In this document: piece after piece, positions 6,928-14,066 of the stretch
Numbering within the stretch: the stretch's first letter is position 1
Layout of the letters: each line of letters opens with the position of its first letter
Source of the DNA: Gammaproteobacteria bacterium RIFCSPHIGHO2_12_FULL_38_11
GTDB lineage: Bacteria > Pseudomonadota > Gammaproteobacteria > Coxiellales > Coxiellaceae
DNA length: 14,965 nucleotides
Assembly (NCBI GenBank): GCA_001801515.1
Contig: MGXX01000036.1
Coordinates: 1 to 14,965 of the forward strand
Reading direction: 5' to 3'
Program-made: the position numbers and the translations under genes
The notes under the pieces: generated by a model
What the model saw: only the letters and a program-made list of their open reading frames with translations
What the model was told of the DNA's origin: nothing
Databases searched by the model: none

Positions 6928-8634
6928 ATGACTATGCCGCAAATGAAGCTAGGAGAGATGTTAATTGCTCATGGCATCATTCGCGAAGAACAATTACAAG
7001 AAGCGATTCAGCATCAGAAAAAAACTGGCAAAAAAATTGGACATGCTCTGATTGCGCTCGGGATGATCACTGAAAAACACTTGCTGGATTTTCTATCTCA
7101 ACAATTGCATATTCCATTTTATGATCTGACACAACATTCAGTTAATCCTCAATTTGAACAACAATTATCTGAAGCATATGCACGTTTATATCGTGCCATC
7201 TTATTAACAAAACAAAATGATGGTTTCTTAGTTGGGATGGCTGATCCACTCGATGTGATTGCTATCGATACATTGCGCTCCGTATTAAAAAAACCACTCT
7301 ATTTTGTCCTGATTAATGATCAGGATTTAGAACAAGCATTCAAGCTAATTTATAGACATACAAAAGAAATCAGTAGTTTTGCTACCGCGTTATCGCAAGA
7401 AATAAATAGGGAAGCTATTGCGATTGCTGGAGCCCCTGTCGGCCAAACAGATGCGCCTGTTATCAAATTATTAAATATATTATTTGAAGATGCGATTCAG
7501 ATGCATGCATCAGATATTCATATTGAGCCAAATGAAAATTGCATTCGTGTTCGCTTGCGTATTGATGGCATGCTATATGAGCAGATTCTCAAAGAACATA
7601 GTATTATGCCTGCGCTTGTTTCACGTTTAAAATTAATGTCTCGATTAAATATTTCTGAAAAACGTTTGCCGCAAGATGGTCGTTTTGAAATTGCACCACT
7701 CGGCGATAAATACGATATTCGACTTTCGACCATGCCAACACCTTTTGGCGAATCGATTGTGATGCGACTTTTACCGCAGACACAAGGCTTGGTGCGGCTA
7801 GATGCGGTTGGGATGAATGGTGACATTTTAACTAGAATGCACGCATTGTTTCGTAAACCAAATGGCATTATTCTAGTAACGGGTCCAACGGGCTCGGGTA
7901 AATCAACCACTCTTTATGCTGCAGTTAATGAGATTAATCATCCAGAAATTAAAATTATTACGATTGAAGATCCGATTGAATACTTTTTACCATTTGCGGT
8001 GCAAATTCAAACCAATGATCAGATTAAACTTGATTTTGCAGCGATTCTACGCAGTCTTTTACGGCATGATCCAGATGTTATTTTGTTGGGTGAAATGCGC
8101 GATCAAGAAACGAGCTCTACCGCGATGCGTATTGCATTGACTGGCCGCTTAATTTTATCAACATTACATACGAATGATGCAATTACTACCATTTATCGCT
8201 TAATTGATCTTGGTATTGAACCTTATATGATTGCTGCGACTATGCAGGCTATCCTTGCGCAACGTTTGGTACGTCTTATTTGTAAGCATTGTATTGCACC
8301 TTATCAGCTAGAGAGCCATGAAAAAATATGGCTTACTAAATCAAATTTATTAAAAGCAGATGTTCAATTTAAACAGGGAGCAGGTTGTTCATTTTGTAAC
8401 AATACAGGGTTTCATGGACGAACCGCTGTTTTTGAATTATTAGAATTCACAGCAGATATGTCTGAAGTATTACGAAAAAATGACCAAAATGCATTTCACA
8501 AATTAGCTGAAAAATCTTTGGCGGGTAAATTATTAATTAATGATGTTTACCGGTTGGCAGTGCAAGGCATCACGACGATTTCAGAGATGATGCGGGTGAT
8601 TAATGAAGGATATGGTTTGGTTGAGTCGCTTTAA
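6928..8634 (+). CDS. mshE: MSHA extension ATPase MshE with c-di-GMP-binding MshEN domain
   Basis: The product is a 568-residue GspE/PilB-family hexameric ATPase that powers pilus extension at the cytoplasmic face of MshG. The N-terminal MshEN domain shows two 24-residue c-di-GMP motifs separated by 5 residues. Motif I is at 7-30 (KLGxxL, L23, I27, Q30) and motif II at 36-59 (KIGxxL, L52, L56, Q59). The ATPase core has Walker A GPTGSGKST at 319-327, the Asp-box region IKIITIEDPIEY, Walker B VILLGEMRD at 384-392, the His-box region TLHTNDA, and the zinc-binding cysteine pairs C452/C455 and C487/C490. All are intact, so an active enzyme is expected. The ATG at 6928 has only a weak ribosome binding site. 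Later ATGs would cut into motif I, so they are rejected. It would be transcribed with the pilins. Confidence 0.95.
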   Translation: MTMPQMKLGEMLIAHGIIREEQLQEAIQHQKKTGKKIGHALIALGMITEKHLLDFLSQQLHIPFYDLTQHSVNPQFEQQLSEAYARLYRAILLTKQNDGFLVGMADPLDVIAIDTLRSVLKKPLYFVLINDQDLEQAFKLIYRHTKEISSFATALSQEINREAIAIAGAPVGQTDAPVIKLLNILFEDAIQMHASDIHIEPNENCIRVRLRIDGMLYEQILKEHSIMPALVSRLKLMSRLNISEKRLPQDGRFEIAPLGDKYDIRLSTMPTPFGESIVMRLLPQTQGLVRLDAVGMNGDILTRMHALFRKPNGIILVTGPTGSGKSTTLYAAVNEINHPEIKIITIEDPIEYFLPFAVQIQTNDQIKLDFAAILRSLLRHDPDVILLGEMRDQETSSTAMRIALTGRLILSTLHTNDAITTIYRLIDLGIEPYMIAATMQAILAQRLVRLICKHCIAPYQLESHEKIWLTKSNLLKADVQFKQGAGCSFCNNTGFHGRTAVFELLEFTADMSEVLRKNDQNAFHKLAEKSLAGKLLINDVYRLAVQGITTISEMMRVINEGYGLVESL

Positions 8635-8969
8635 AAATGCATCATATTGTAATCTAGGTTATACATAATCCATAGTGACCCACTCACTACAATTGCAATA
8701 ATGAGCAGTACAAACAAAAAGGGTAATACATTCCATCGCCCTTCCCTGCTCAAATTCAATCGAAGAAAACAGATCGATTGCACGCATAGCTGTGCAATTG
8801 CTAAGAGTGGTACGAGTACATAAAGGTTGCTATCGTCAACAAGATGTTTTGTAACAGCGCCAAATGCTGCAAGTGTTAACAAGAGTGACAATATAAAACC
8901 AGTGATATATGCTTTTAGAGATTTGCCACCATTTTTATATTCTATATGAGTTGCTTGGCTGTATGACAT
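8631..8969 (-). CDS. cyoD: Cytochrome bo3 ubiquinol oxidase subunit IV (CyoD)
   Basis: The product is a 112-residue protein with three membrane helices (about 21-40, 49-69, 81-103). It has the subunit IV layout: a polar N-terminus ending in GGKSLKAYITGFILSLLLT, a middle helix with AIAQLCVQSICFLRL, and a final helix followed by a short tail ending LDYNMMHF. Subunit IV is an accessory part of the quinol oxidase that helps CuB assembly in E. coli. GGGAG lies 9 bases before the ATG and only one base separates it from cyoC, so it is co-translated with the operon. Its TAA overlaps the convergent mshE stop. It is the last cyo gene here, with no cyoE behind it. Confidence 0.92.
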   Translation of the reverse strand: MSYSQATHIEYKNGGKSLKAYITGFILSLLLTLAAFGAVTKHLVDDSNLYVLVPLLAIAQLCVQSICFLRLNLSREGRWNVLPFLFVLLIIAIVVSGSLWIMYNLDYNMMHF

Positions 8970-8970
8970 A

Positions 8971-9564
8971 TTAAATGGCTCCCATTAAATAAACGATTGT
9001 AAATACAAAAATCCAAATAATATCTAAGAATGCCCAAAATAATCCTAAATACGTTAAACGTTTTTGCATAACCGGTGATATTTTAAAGATCATTAATTGC
9101 AGGATGATCATTGCCATCCAAATTATTCCAATCGTCACGTGTAATCCATGTGTGCCTACCAAAGTAAAAAATGCAGATAATGCCGCACTACTTTGCCAGC
9201 TATGGCCTTCTTGATAGAGATGAGTAAACTCATTGATTTCCATACCAACAAAAAAGGCCCCGAGCATCATTGTGATGCCGAGCCACAGGATGACAGGATA
9301 AATATTATTTTTATAGCTGGATAAAACTGCCATACCATACGTAAAACTGCTAACCAATAGGATGATTGTTTCGTTAAAAATAGAGGGGATATTGATTAGC
9401 ATTCGCATGCTGGGACCACCATATACATTGTTATGTAATACGGCGTAAGCTGCAAAAAGACAGGCAAACAAAATGCAATCGCTTAAAATATAGATCCAAA
9501 AACCAAAAATGTCAGTTGTATCCATATCGTGATGATGGTCATTATTTAAAGTATGTGTTGTCAT
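8971..9564 (-). CDS. cyoC: Cytochrome bo3 ubiquinol oxidase subunit III (CyoC)
   Basis: The product is a 197-residue haem-copper oxidase subunit III with five membrane helices (about 21-43, 64-83, 90-109, 127-155, 172-194). This is the number seen in quinol-oxidase CyoC rather than the seven of most CoxC proteins. A His-rich N-terminus (NNDHHHDMD) precedes the first helix. The conserved GMEINEF (107-113) and FFTLVGTHGLHVTIG (132-146) stretches carry the Glu and His residues typical of the family. Length is close to E. coli CyoC (204). It stabilises subunit I. It lies 16 bases after cyoB and 1 base before cyoD on the same strand. Its ribosome binding site is weak, consistent with coupling to cyoB. 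Confidence 0.94.
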   Translation of the reverse strand: MTTHTLNNDHHHDMDTTDIFGFWIYILSDCILFACLFAAYAVLHNNVYGGPSMRMLINIPSIFNETIILLVSSFTYGMAVLSSYKNNIYPVILWLGITMMLGAFFVGMEINEFTHLYQEGHSWQSSAALSAFFTLVGTHGLHVTIGIIWMAMIILQLMIFKISPVMQKRLTYLGLFWAFLDIIWIFVFTIVYLMGAI

Positions 9565-9580
9565 GGATGGTTACTCATGT

Positions 9581-11563
9581 CTATACGCGCTGAAGGTCTA
9601 ATTTTTCAATTTCATTTGATTTTAAGTAATAATCTGTACTCATGTTAAACGAATGAACGACCATGGTAAAAATCACACCAAGCAAACCAAGTGCCATCAA
9701 CCAAACGATATGCCAAATGGTTGCAAAACCAACTAAACCACTGAATACCGCTATCATAAAACCCGCACTGGTATTTTTTGGCATATGAATGTCATGGTAA
9801 TGTGGTGCAGGATTGAGATTGTTATTTTCTGACTTTTGAAGTTTTGCCGCCCAAAATGCATCACGGCTATCAACGATGGGCGTGACTGCAAAGTTATAAA
9901 ACGGTGCAGGTGATGGAATGGACCATTCTAATGTTCTGCCGTCCCACGGATCGCCTGTCACATCTCTATTTTGTTCACGATTTTTAATGCTGACAATCAG
10001 TTGCAAAACTTGAAAAATAATACCGCAAACAATAATAGAAGCACCAATGGCTGCAATAACAAGATACGGATGCCAGCCAGTGGATACATCGTAATGATTT
10101 AAACGTCTGGTCATGCCCATTAGCCCGAGCAAGTACAGCGGGATAAATGCAATATAAAATCCAATGAGCCAGCACCAAAATGCACACTTACCAAGTGTTT
10201 CATTTAATTTAAAACCAAATGCTTTTGGAAACCAATAAGTTAAGCCGCCCAAATAACCAAATACAACACCGCCGATAATGGCATTATGGAAGTGAGCAAC
10301 TAAAAATAAGCTATTATGTACTTGATAGTCGATCGCAGGTACCGCCATCAAAACTCCCGTGACACCACCAAAAACAAAAGTTGTAATAAAGCCAATTGTC
10401 CATAGCATCGGTGTTGAGAATGTAATACGCCCTCGATACATGGTAAATAACCAATTAAATACTTTGACGCCCGTTGGGACTGAAATAATCATGGTCATGA
10501 TTCCAAAAAAAGCATTTACATTGGCACCGGCGCCCATTGTAAAGAAATGGTGTAGCCAAACGATGAATGCTAAAATAGTAATACAGGCTGTTGCCCAGAC
10601 CATGGTTTCATATCCGAAAAGATATTTTTTAGAAAAAGTTGCTACAATCTCAGAATAAATACCAAATGCTGGTAAGATGAGAATATAGACTTCTGGGTGC
10701 CCCCAGATCCATATCATATTGATATACATCATCGCATTACCACCCGCATCTGTTGTAAAAAAATGCATGCCGAAATAACGATCTAAAAATAATAAGGCTA
10801 GCGTTACTGTTAGAACAGGAAATGCAAGGATGACTAATATCATCGAGCAGAATGCTGTCCAAACAAAGATGGGCATTTTCATCATTGTCATGCCGGGGCA
10901 TCGCATTTTCAGAACGGTCACAACAAAATTAATGCCGGATAATAAAGTACCAACACCTGATATTTGCAATGCCCAAATGTAATAATCAACGCCTACTCCC
11001 GGACTATAGGCAAGCTCCGATAAAGGCGGGTAAGCAAGCCATCCTGTTGCCGCAAAATCACCAATTAAAAGTGAAATATTTACCAGCATTGCACCCACTA
11101 CAGCGAGCCAAAAGCTTAATGAGTTCAGAAAGGGATAAGCCACATCGCGAGCACCTATCTGTAATGGTAAAACTAGATTAATTAGGCCAAACATAAATGG
11201 CATTGCCATGAAAAAGATCATGATCACGCCATGCGCTGTAAAGATTTGATCATAATGTTCGGGAGGTAAGTAACCCATTGAGTTGCCGACAGATAGTACT
11301 TGTTGGAGACGCATCATAATAGCGTCTGCCATCCCGCGTAACAGCATGATGATCGCAAGGATGATGTACATCACTCCAATTTTTTTATGATCAACGGTTG
11401 TGATCCACTCTCGCCACAACCATTTCCATTTATTAAAATAAAGCAGCGCTCCGATAACTGCCGCACCTATTAATCCCATAAAAAATCCCGCGCCCATGAT
11501 GATAGGATTATGGTAAGGAATGGCTGCAAGTGTTAAGTTGCCGAATAATATTTTTTGATACAT
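9581..11563 (-). CDS. cyoB: Cytochrome bo3 ubiquinol oxidase subunit I (CyoB)
   Basis: This 660-residue catalytic subunit oxidises ubiquinol, reduces oxygen to water and pumps protons. Residues match E. coli CyoB with a constant offset of +5. Haem b ligands are H111 and H426, the haem o3 ligand is H424, and CuB ligands are H289, H338 and H339. Y293 is in place for the His-Tyr crosslink (WGHPEVY). D140 and E291 serve the D-channel and K367 (PTGVKVFNW) the K-channel. R76, D80, H103 and Q106 match the high-affinity quinone site. Nothing is missing, so it should be a working proton-pumping quinol oxidase. The near-full E. coli length (663) means the extra terminal helices of the bo3 type are present. 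AGGT lies 9 bases before the ATG, and 21 bases separate it from cyoA. Confidence 0.97.
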   Translation of the reverse strand: MYQKILFGNLTLAAIPYHNPIIMGAGFFMGLIGAAVIGALLYFNKWKWLWREWITTVDHKKIGVMYIILAIIMLLRGMADAIMMRLQQVLSVGNSMGYLPPEHYDQIFTAHGVIMIFFMAMPFMFGLINLVLPLQIGARDVAYPFLNSLSFWLAVVGAMLVNISLLIGDFAATGWLAYPPLSELAYSPGVGVDYYIWALQISGVGTLLSGINFVVTVLKMRCPGMTMMKMPIFVWTAFCSMILVILAFPVLTVTLALLFLDRYFGMHFFTTDAGGNAMMYINMIWIWGHPEVYILILPAFGIYSEIVATFSKKYLFGYETMVWATACITILAFIVWLHHFFTMGAGANVNAFFGIMTMIISVPTGVKVFNWLFTMYRGRITFSTPMLWTIGFITTFVFGGVTGVLMAVPAIDYQVHNSLFLVAHFHNAIIGGVVFGYLGGLTYWFPKAFGFKLNETLGKCAFWCWLIGFYIAFIPLYLLGLMGMTRRLNHYDVSTGWHPYLVIAAIGASIIVCGIIFQVLQLIVSIKNREQNRDVTGDPWDGRTLEWSIPSPAPFYNFAVTPIVDSRDAFWAAKLQKSENNNLNPAPHYHDIHMPKNTSAGFMIAVFSGLVGFATIWHIVWLMALGLLGVIFTMVVHSFNMSTDYYLKSNEIEKLDLQRV

Positions 11564-11584
11564 TTTAAATGACCTATATTTGTC

Positions 11585-12427
11585 TTATTTTTTCATCGAT
11601 TTCATAGCTGCGATTTCAAAGATTTCTCGATTTGCGTAAGAAAAATATTGCGTAGCATGATTTTCACTGGGATGTATTAATGCTGTATATTCTGTAGTGG
11701 TTAGTTTTTTGGAGGATTGTTTGACTGTTCTCACCCATTGTCCAAATGCATCTTTAGAAGTGACATACACGATAAAGTGCATTCCAGAAAATCCATCCCC
11801 ACTAAAATTTGTCCCCATACCGCGATATTCGCCCATACTGTCTGCTACTAGGTGTAATTTGGTTTGCATACCATCCATTGCATATATCTGTCCGCCCAGT
11901 TGTGGTATTTGAAATGAATTCATGGGTCCTTCAGCTGTGATGAGAAATTGAATCGGCACACCGACTGGTATTCGGATCTCATTGATCGTTGCTATATTTT
12001 GTTCGGGGTAGATGAATAACCATTTCCATTCGAGCGCAATGACTTGAATGGTGATTGGCTTTAAAGGGTTGTCGATTGGCTTGTATGGATCTAATCGATG
12101 AGAGCTGGTCCAGGTTATCACGCCAAGTACACCGATGATGATGCAAGGAACAGTCCACCAAATGACTTCTAAGAGTGTACTGTGTGCCCAATTAGGGGTG
12201 TATTTTGCTTTTGTATTATTTGAACGATATTTCCATGCAAATGTGAAAGTGAGAATGACAACTGGAATGACCACAATTAGCATGAGCAAAAGGGAGACAA
12301 TGATAATATTTTTTTCATCGGCAGCGATACTGCCTTTTGGGTCTAATAAAATTAATTGACAGCTAGTGAGTAATGGCATTAACGCAATAATGAGCGTGGT
12401 TAAAAAAAAATGACGGATCTTAATCAC
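11585..12427 (-). CDS. cyoA: Cytochrome bo3 ubiquinol oxidase subunit II (CyoA), lipoprotein
   Basis: The product is subunit II of the quinol oxidase, 280 residues from the GTG at 12427. A lipoprotein signal ends LLTS-C23. Two membrane helices follow (about 41-67 and 86-107), then a periplasmic cupredoxin domain (about 125-235) with the conserved LEWKWLFIYPEQ. The segment corresponding to the CuA site (GTNFSGDGFSGMHF) has no cysteines, which marks a quinol rather than cytochrome c oxidase. A second in-frame GTG at 12436 would add three residues. 12427 is preferred because AGGA (12438-12441 on the other strand) lies 10 bases before it but only 1 base before 12436. At 280-283 residues it is shorter than E. 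coli CyoA (315), mainly at the C-terminus. First gene of cyoABCD. Confidence 0.92.
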   Translation of the reverse strand: MIKIRHFFLTTLIIALMPLLTSCQLILLDPKGSIAADEKNIIIVSLLLMLIVVIPVVILTFTFAWKYRSNNTKAKYTPNWAHSTLLEVIWWTVPCIIIGVLGVITWTSSHRLDPYKPIDNPLKPITIQVIALEWKWLFIYPEQNIATINEIRIPVGVPIQFLITAEGPMNSFQIPQLGGQIYAMDGMQTKLHLVADSMGEYRGMGTNFSGDGFSGMHFIVYVTSKDAFGQWVRTVKQSSKKLTTTEYTALIHPSENHATQYFSYANREIFEIAAMKSMKK

Positions 12428-12446
12428 GGGTGTCACATCCTGAAGT

Positions 12447-12508
12447 ATTGATGTTCAATGGGTCATGACCTCTTATAAGCTCTTCGCTTTATCTATTAGT
12501 AATAGATA
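12447..12508. promoter_or_regulatory. Cluster of perfect palindromes upstream of cyoA
   Basis: Four inverted repeats lie within 62 bases just upstream of cyoA. They are ATTGA-TGT-TCAAT (12447-12459), GGTCATGACC (12461-10 bases to 12470), CTTATAAG (12472-12479), and a 19-base perfect repeat with 9-base arms around one G (12490-12508, arms TATCTATTA and TAATAGATA). They would lie in the cyo 5' leader or promoter and could be operators or RNA hairpins. None matches the FNR, ArcA or Fur consensus convincingly by eye. No confident -10/-35 pair for cyo was found on the minus strand, so the position of these repeats relative to the promoter is unknown. Confidence 0.4.
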
Positions 12509-12616
12509 GCAAGGAGATCGATAATAAATTATTTAGTACTTTCAATATGTTATGTATTTAATGTCGATTGTGAGGCTTGATGAGAGCTATCGTAGCGATT
12601 CTGACAGAATAAAACA

Positions 12617-12630
12617 TTGATCTAAGTCAT
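12617..12630. promoter_or_regulatory. Candidate FNR/ANR-type binding site
   Basis: TTGAT-CTAA-GTCAT matches the FNR consensus TTGAT-N4-ATCAA at 8 of 10 specified positions and keeps the key TTGA...TCA core. It lies in the divergent region, 72 bases before the regulator ATG and about 190 bases before cyoA. The FNR-type protein encoded next door has the residues expected to read this sequence, so autoregulation or control of cyo is plausible. Possible -10 elements for the regulator (GATAAT at 12661-12666, TAAAAT at 12678-12683) would put the site near -50 or -67. Neither is a perfect class position, so which gene it controls is uncertain. Confidence 0.45.
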
Positions 12631-12702
12631 GGAAATCTTGCAAAAAATGTGAATTAGTTCGATAATTGGACAACTAGTAAAATACAAAAATAACGTTTTT
12701 AT

Positions 12703-13413
12703 ATGCATAACTCTATTCAACATTACCCCCGATGCGATGGCTGCACTTTCTCGCCATTTTGTATTATGACCCACAAGCATCGGTCTTTTGCTCATCCCTA
12801 TCCTGCCATTGTTAAAAAACATCGCATACTGAAACGCCATGACATGTTATATCTTGCAAAAAATAAATTTCACAGTCTTTTTATTATTCAGGAAGGAATC
12901 ATCAAAACGTATCAGCTCGATCCAGATGGCAAAGAACTCATCCGAGGTTTTTATTTTGCAAGCGAGGCAATCGGCTATGAGGCAATCTGCACAGGTGAAT
13001 ATCTCTTTTCAGCGGTGGCTATTTCGGACGTAGTGGTTTGTGAAATTCCTTATGAGAGTGTATTGGAACTATTGCATACAAAACCAGCGTTACAAAAAAG
13101 ATTTCTACATCTCATCAGCCGACAGTTAAATATTGGATTTTATCTAGCTGCTGAGCATGCTGAACAACGATTAGCATCTTTTTTGTTAGATATTGCAGCG
13201 AGATTGTATCCACTAGAAAATAAATTAGAATTTAAATTACCTATGTCGCGACAAGATATTGGTAATTATTTAAGACTAACTGCAGAAACAGTGAGCCGTG
13301 TTTTTTCAAGATTTCAGACCCATCAAATTATTATCGTCAAGAATAAAAATGTTTGTTTTATTCAGTTAGATGCTTTAAAACAAATTGCAGAGGGGATGAA
13401 ATATCCGGGCTAG
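12703..13413 (+). CDS. fnr: FNR-type oxygen-sensing transcription regulator
   Basis: The product is a 236-residue Crp/Fnr-family regulator. The N-terminal motif C11-x2-C14-x5-C20 plus C113 (VVVCEIPYE) gives four cysteines spaced exactly as C20, C23, C29 and C122 of E. coli FNR (constant shift of 9). An oxygen-labile [4Fe-4S] cluster is therefore expected. A cyclic-nucleotide-like beta barrel spans about 40-125, a dimer helix about 126-160, and a winged helix-turn-helix about 185-215 with E-xx-SR in AETVSR. These are the FNR residues that read TTGAT half-sites. No Shine-Dalgarno sequence precedes the ATG at 12703, but an in-frame stop at 12691 and the essential cysteines leave no alternative start. 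It is divergent from cyoA, so it may control the oxidase. It could also be named anr or etrA by lineage. Confidence 0.92.
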   Translation: MHNSIQHYPRCDGCTFSPFCIMTHKHRSFAHPYPAIVKKHRILKRHDMLYLAKNKFHSLFIIQEGIIKTYQLDPDGKELIRGFYFASEAIGYEAICTGEYLFSAVAISDVVVCEIPYESVLELLHTKPALQKRFLHLISRQLNIGFYLAAEHAEQRLASFLLDIAARLYPLENKLEFKLPMSRQDIGNYLRLTAETVSRVFSRFQTHQIIIVKNKNVCFIQLDALKQIAEGMKYPG

Positions 13414-13433
13414 GGTGCAAATACGGCTATTCG

Positions 13434-13455
13434 AAGATTTGTCATTAACAATCTT
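13434..13455 (+). other. AT-rich stem-loop after the FNR-type gene
   Basis: AAGATT (13434-13439) and AATCTT (13450-13455) are complementary. Two further pairs (GT/AC) form if one T bulges, leaving the 5-base loop CATTA. It starts 20 bases after the regulator stop. The stem is GC-poor and the following bases (TTCAAAAATTT) are not a clean T-run, so it would be a weak terminator at best. An operator is the alternative. Confidence 0.25.
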
Positions 13456-13499
13456 TCAAAAATTTATTACTTTATTAGAGACACAGATAGGAGGTACAG

Positions 13500-13568
13500 A
13501 TGAATAGAAAATTGTCCCCATTTGACCAGGATGGGGCCGTACCCTACACAACAGATATGTTAGGTTAG
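13500..13568 (+). CDS. 22-codon small ORF with a perfect Shine-Dalgarno sequence, function unknown
   Basis: ATG at 13500 begins 22 sense codons (opening MNRKLSPFDQ, closing YTTDMLG) ended by TAG 13566-13568. AGGAGG (13489-13494) lies 5 bases before it, the best ribosome binding site in the window. The peptide is soluble in character, with no membrane segment or signal. Its end overlaps the 3' end of the convergent hydrogenase protease gene, so there is no same-strand gene downstream for a leader peptide to control. GGTAC (13493-13497) can pair with GTACC (13539-13543), and CCCCAT (13516-13521) with ATGGGG (13531-13536), which could hide the ribosome binding site. It may be a real small protein or the surviving start of a gene lost when the hydrogenase genes were placed here. 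I do not recognise the sequence. Confidence 0.35.
   Translation: MNRKLSPFDQDGAVPYTTDMLG
13507..13536 (-). terminator. Possible intrinsic terminator of the hydrogenase genes
   Basis: Read on the minus strand, CCCCAT and ATGGGG form a 6-bp stem with a 9-base loop. The stem is followed after three bases by AATTTTC. It lies 24 bases beyond the protease stop, the expected place for the end of this transcript. The U-tract is short and offset from the stem, so the call is tentative. The same inverted repeat lies inside the small + strand ORF. Confidence 0.35.
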
Positions 13569-14066
13569 TGCCGTTGAATCATGAACAATTTTCATAATTG
13601 TTAATATATCAATGATCTCATGCATTAATTCCACAGCAACTTGATTAATTCCTCGTTTTACTGGTTCCGATATGGTTAGCTGTAAATCACTATGAGAAAT
13701 TTCGATTCCATATAGAATGATATTATTAGGCAGTTCGTTGAGGGCGTTCCCTAGTTGTAGTGATTGAGCAACACCCATATGGTGAGTTGATATGAGATTC
13801 TTGCATTCCTGAATCTCATCATTCTGTAGGCGGTGAATGATCCCTGGCATCTGACCTGATTTTACAGCATCAATTAAAAAGACGGTGTTAGCATCACGCA
13901 TCAACTCAATTAAATTCGAACCTGGTCTATCATGGCACTCCATTTGTATATATGGAGATAGAATAGCGTTTAAACTCAGTCGGCTTTTTAAAATTTCTAG
14001 TGCCTTCCATCCTGCCTGATCTTCGCCAAATGGAGAGCCTATGCCTAAAACCTTTATGTTACTCAT
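13560..14066 (-). CDS. NiFe-hydrogenase maturation endopeptidase (HyaD/HoxW/HydD family)
   Basis: This 168-residue protease removes the C-terminal tail of the hydrogenase large subunit after nickel is inserted. The N-terminal GIGSPFGEDQAG (8-19) corresponds to the family GxGNxxxxDExxG motif. D16 (or E15), D66 (LIDAVKSG) and H95/H96 (STHHMG) are the expected nickel-sensing ligands, equivalent to E16, D62 and H93 of HybD. The frame could extend to 14114, but ATG 14066 is preferred. It gives MSNIKVLGIG at the right distance, AAAGGTGAG precedes it, and it overlaps the large-subunit stop as ATGA. The ED order in place of the usual DE or DD is a small departure. The substrate is almost certainly the protein encoded just upstream. 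Confidence 0.88.
   Translation of the reverse strand: MSNIKVLGIGSPFGEDQAGWKALEILKSRLSLNAILSPYIQMECHDRPGSNLIELMRDANTVFLIDAVKSGQMPGIIHRLQNDEIQECKNLISTHHMGVAQSLQLGNALNELPNNIILYGIEISHSDLQLTISEPVKRGINQVAVELMHEIIDILTIMKIVHDSTALT

Noticed and set aside
7518..7910. 130-codon minus-strand frame inside mshE
   Set aside because: It is antisense to the conserved ATPase core, has no ribosome binding site and no recognisable protein features. It is a shadow of mshE codon usage.
10359..10658. 99-codon plus-strand frame opposite cyoB
   Set aside because: It lies wholly within the CyoB catalytic region on the other strand, with no start signals or domain character.
12447..12459. ATTGATGTTCAAT as an FNR site
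   Set aside because: The half-sites TTGA and TCAA are separated by 3 bases rather than the 6 that FNR requires.
12622..12840. 72-codon minus-strand frame upstream of cyoA
   Set aside because: It overlaps the N-terminal cysteine region of the FNR-type gene in antisense, has no ribosome binding site and spans the regulatory region.
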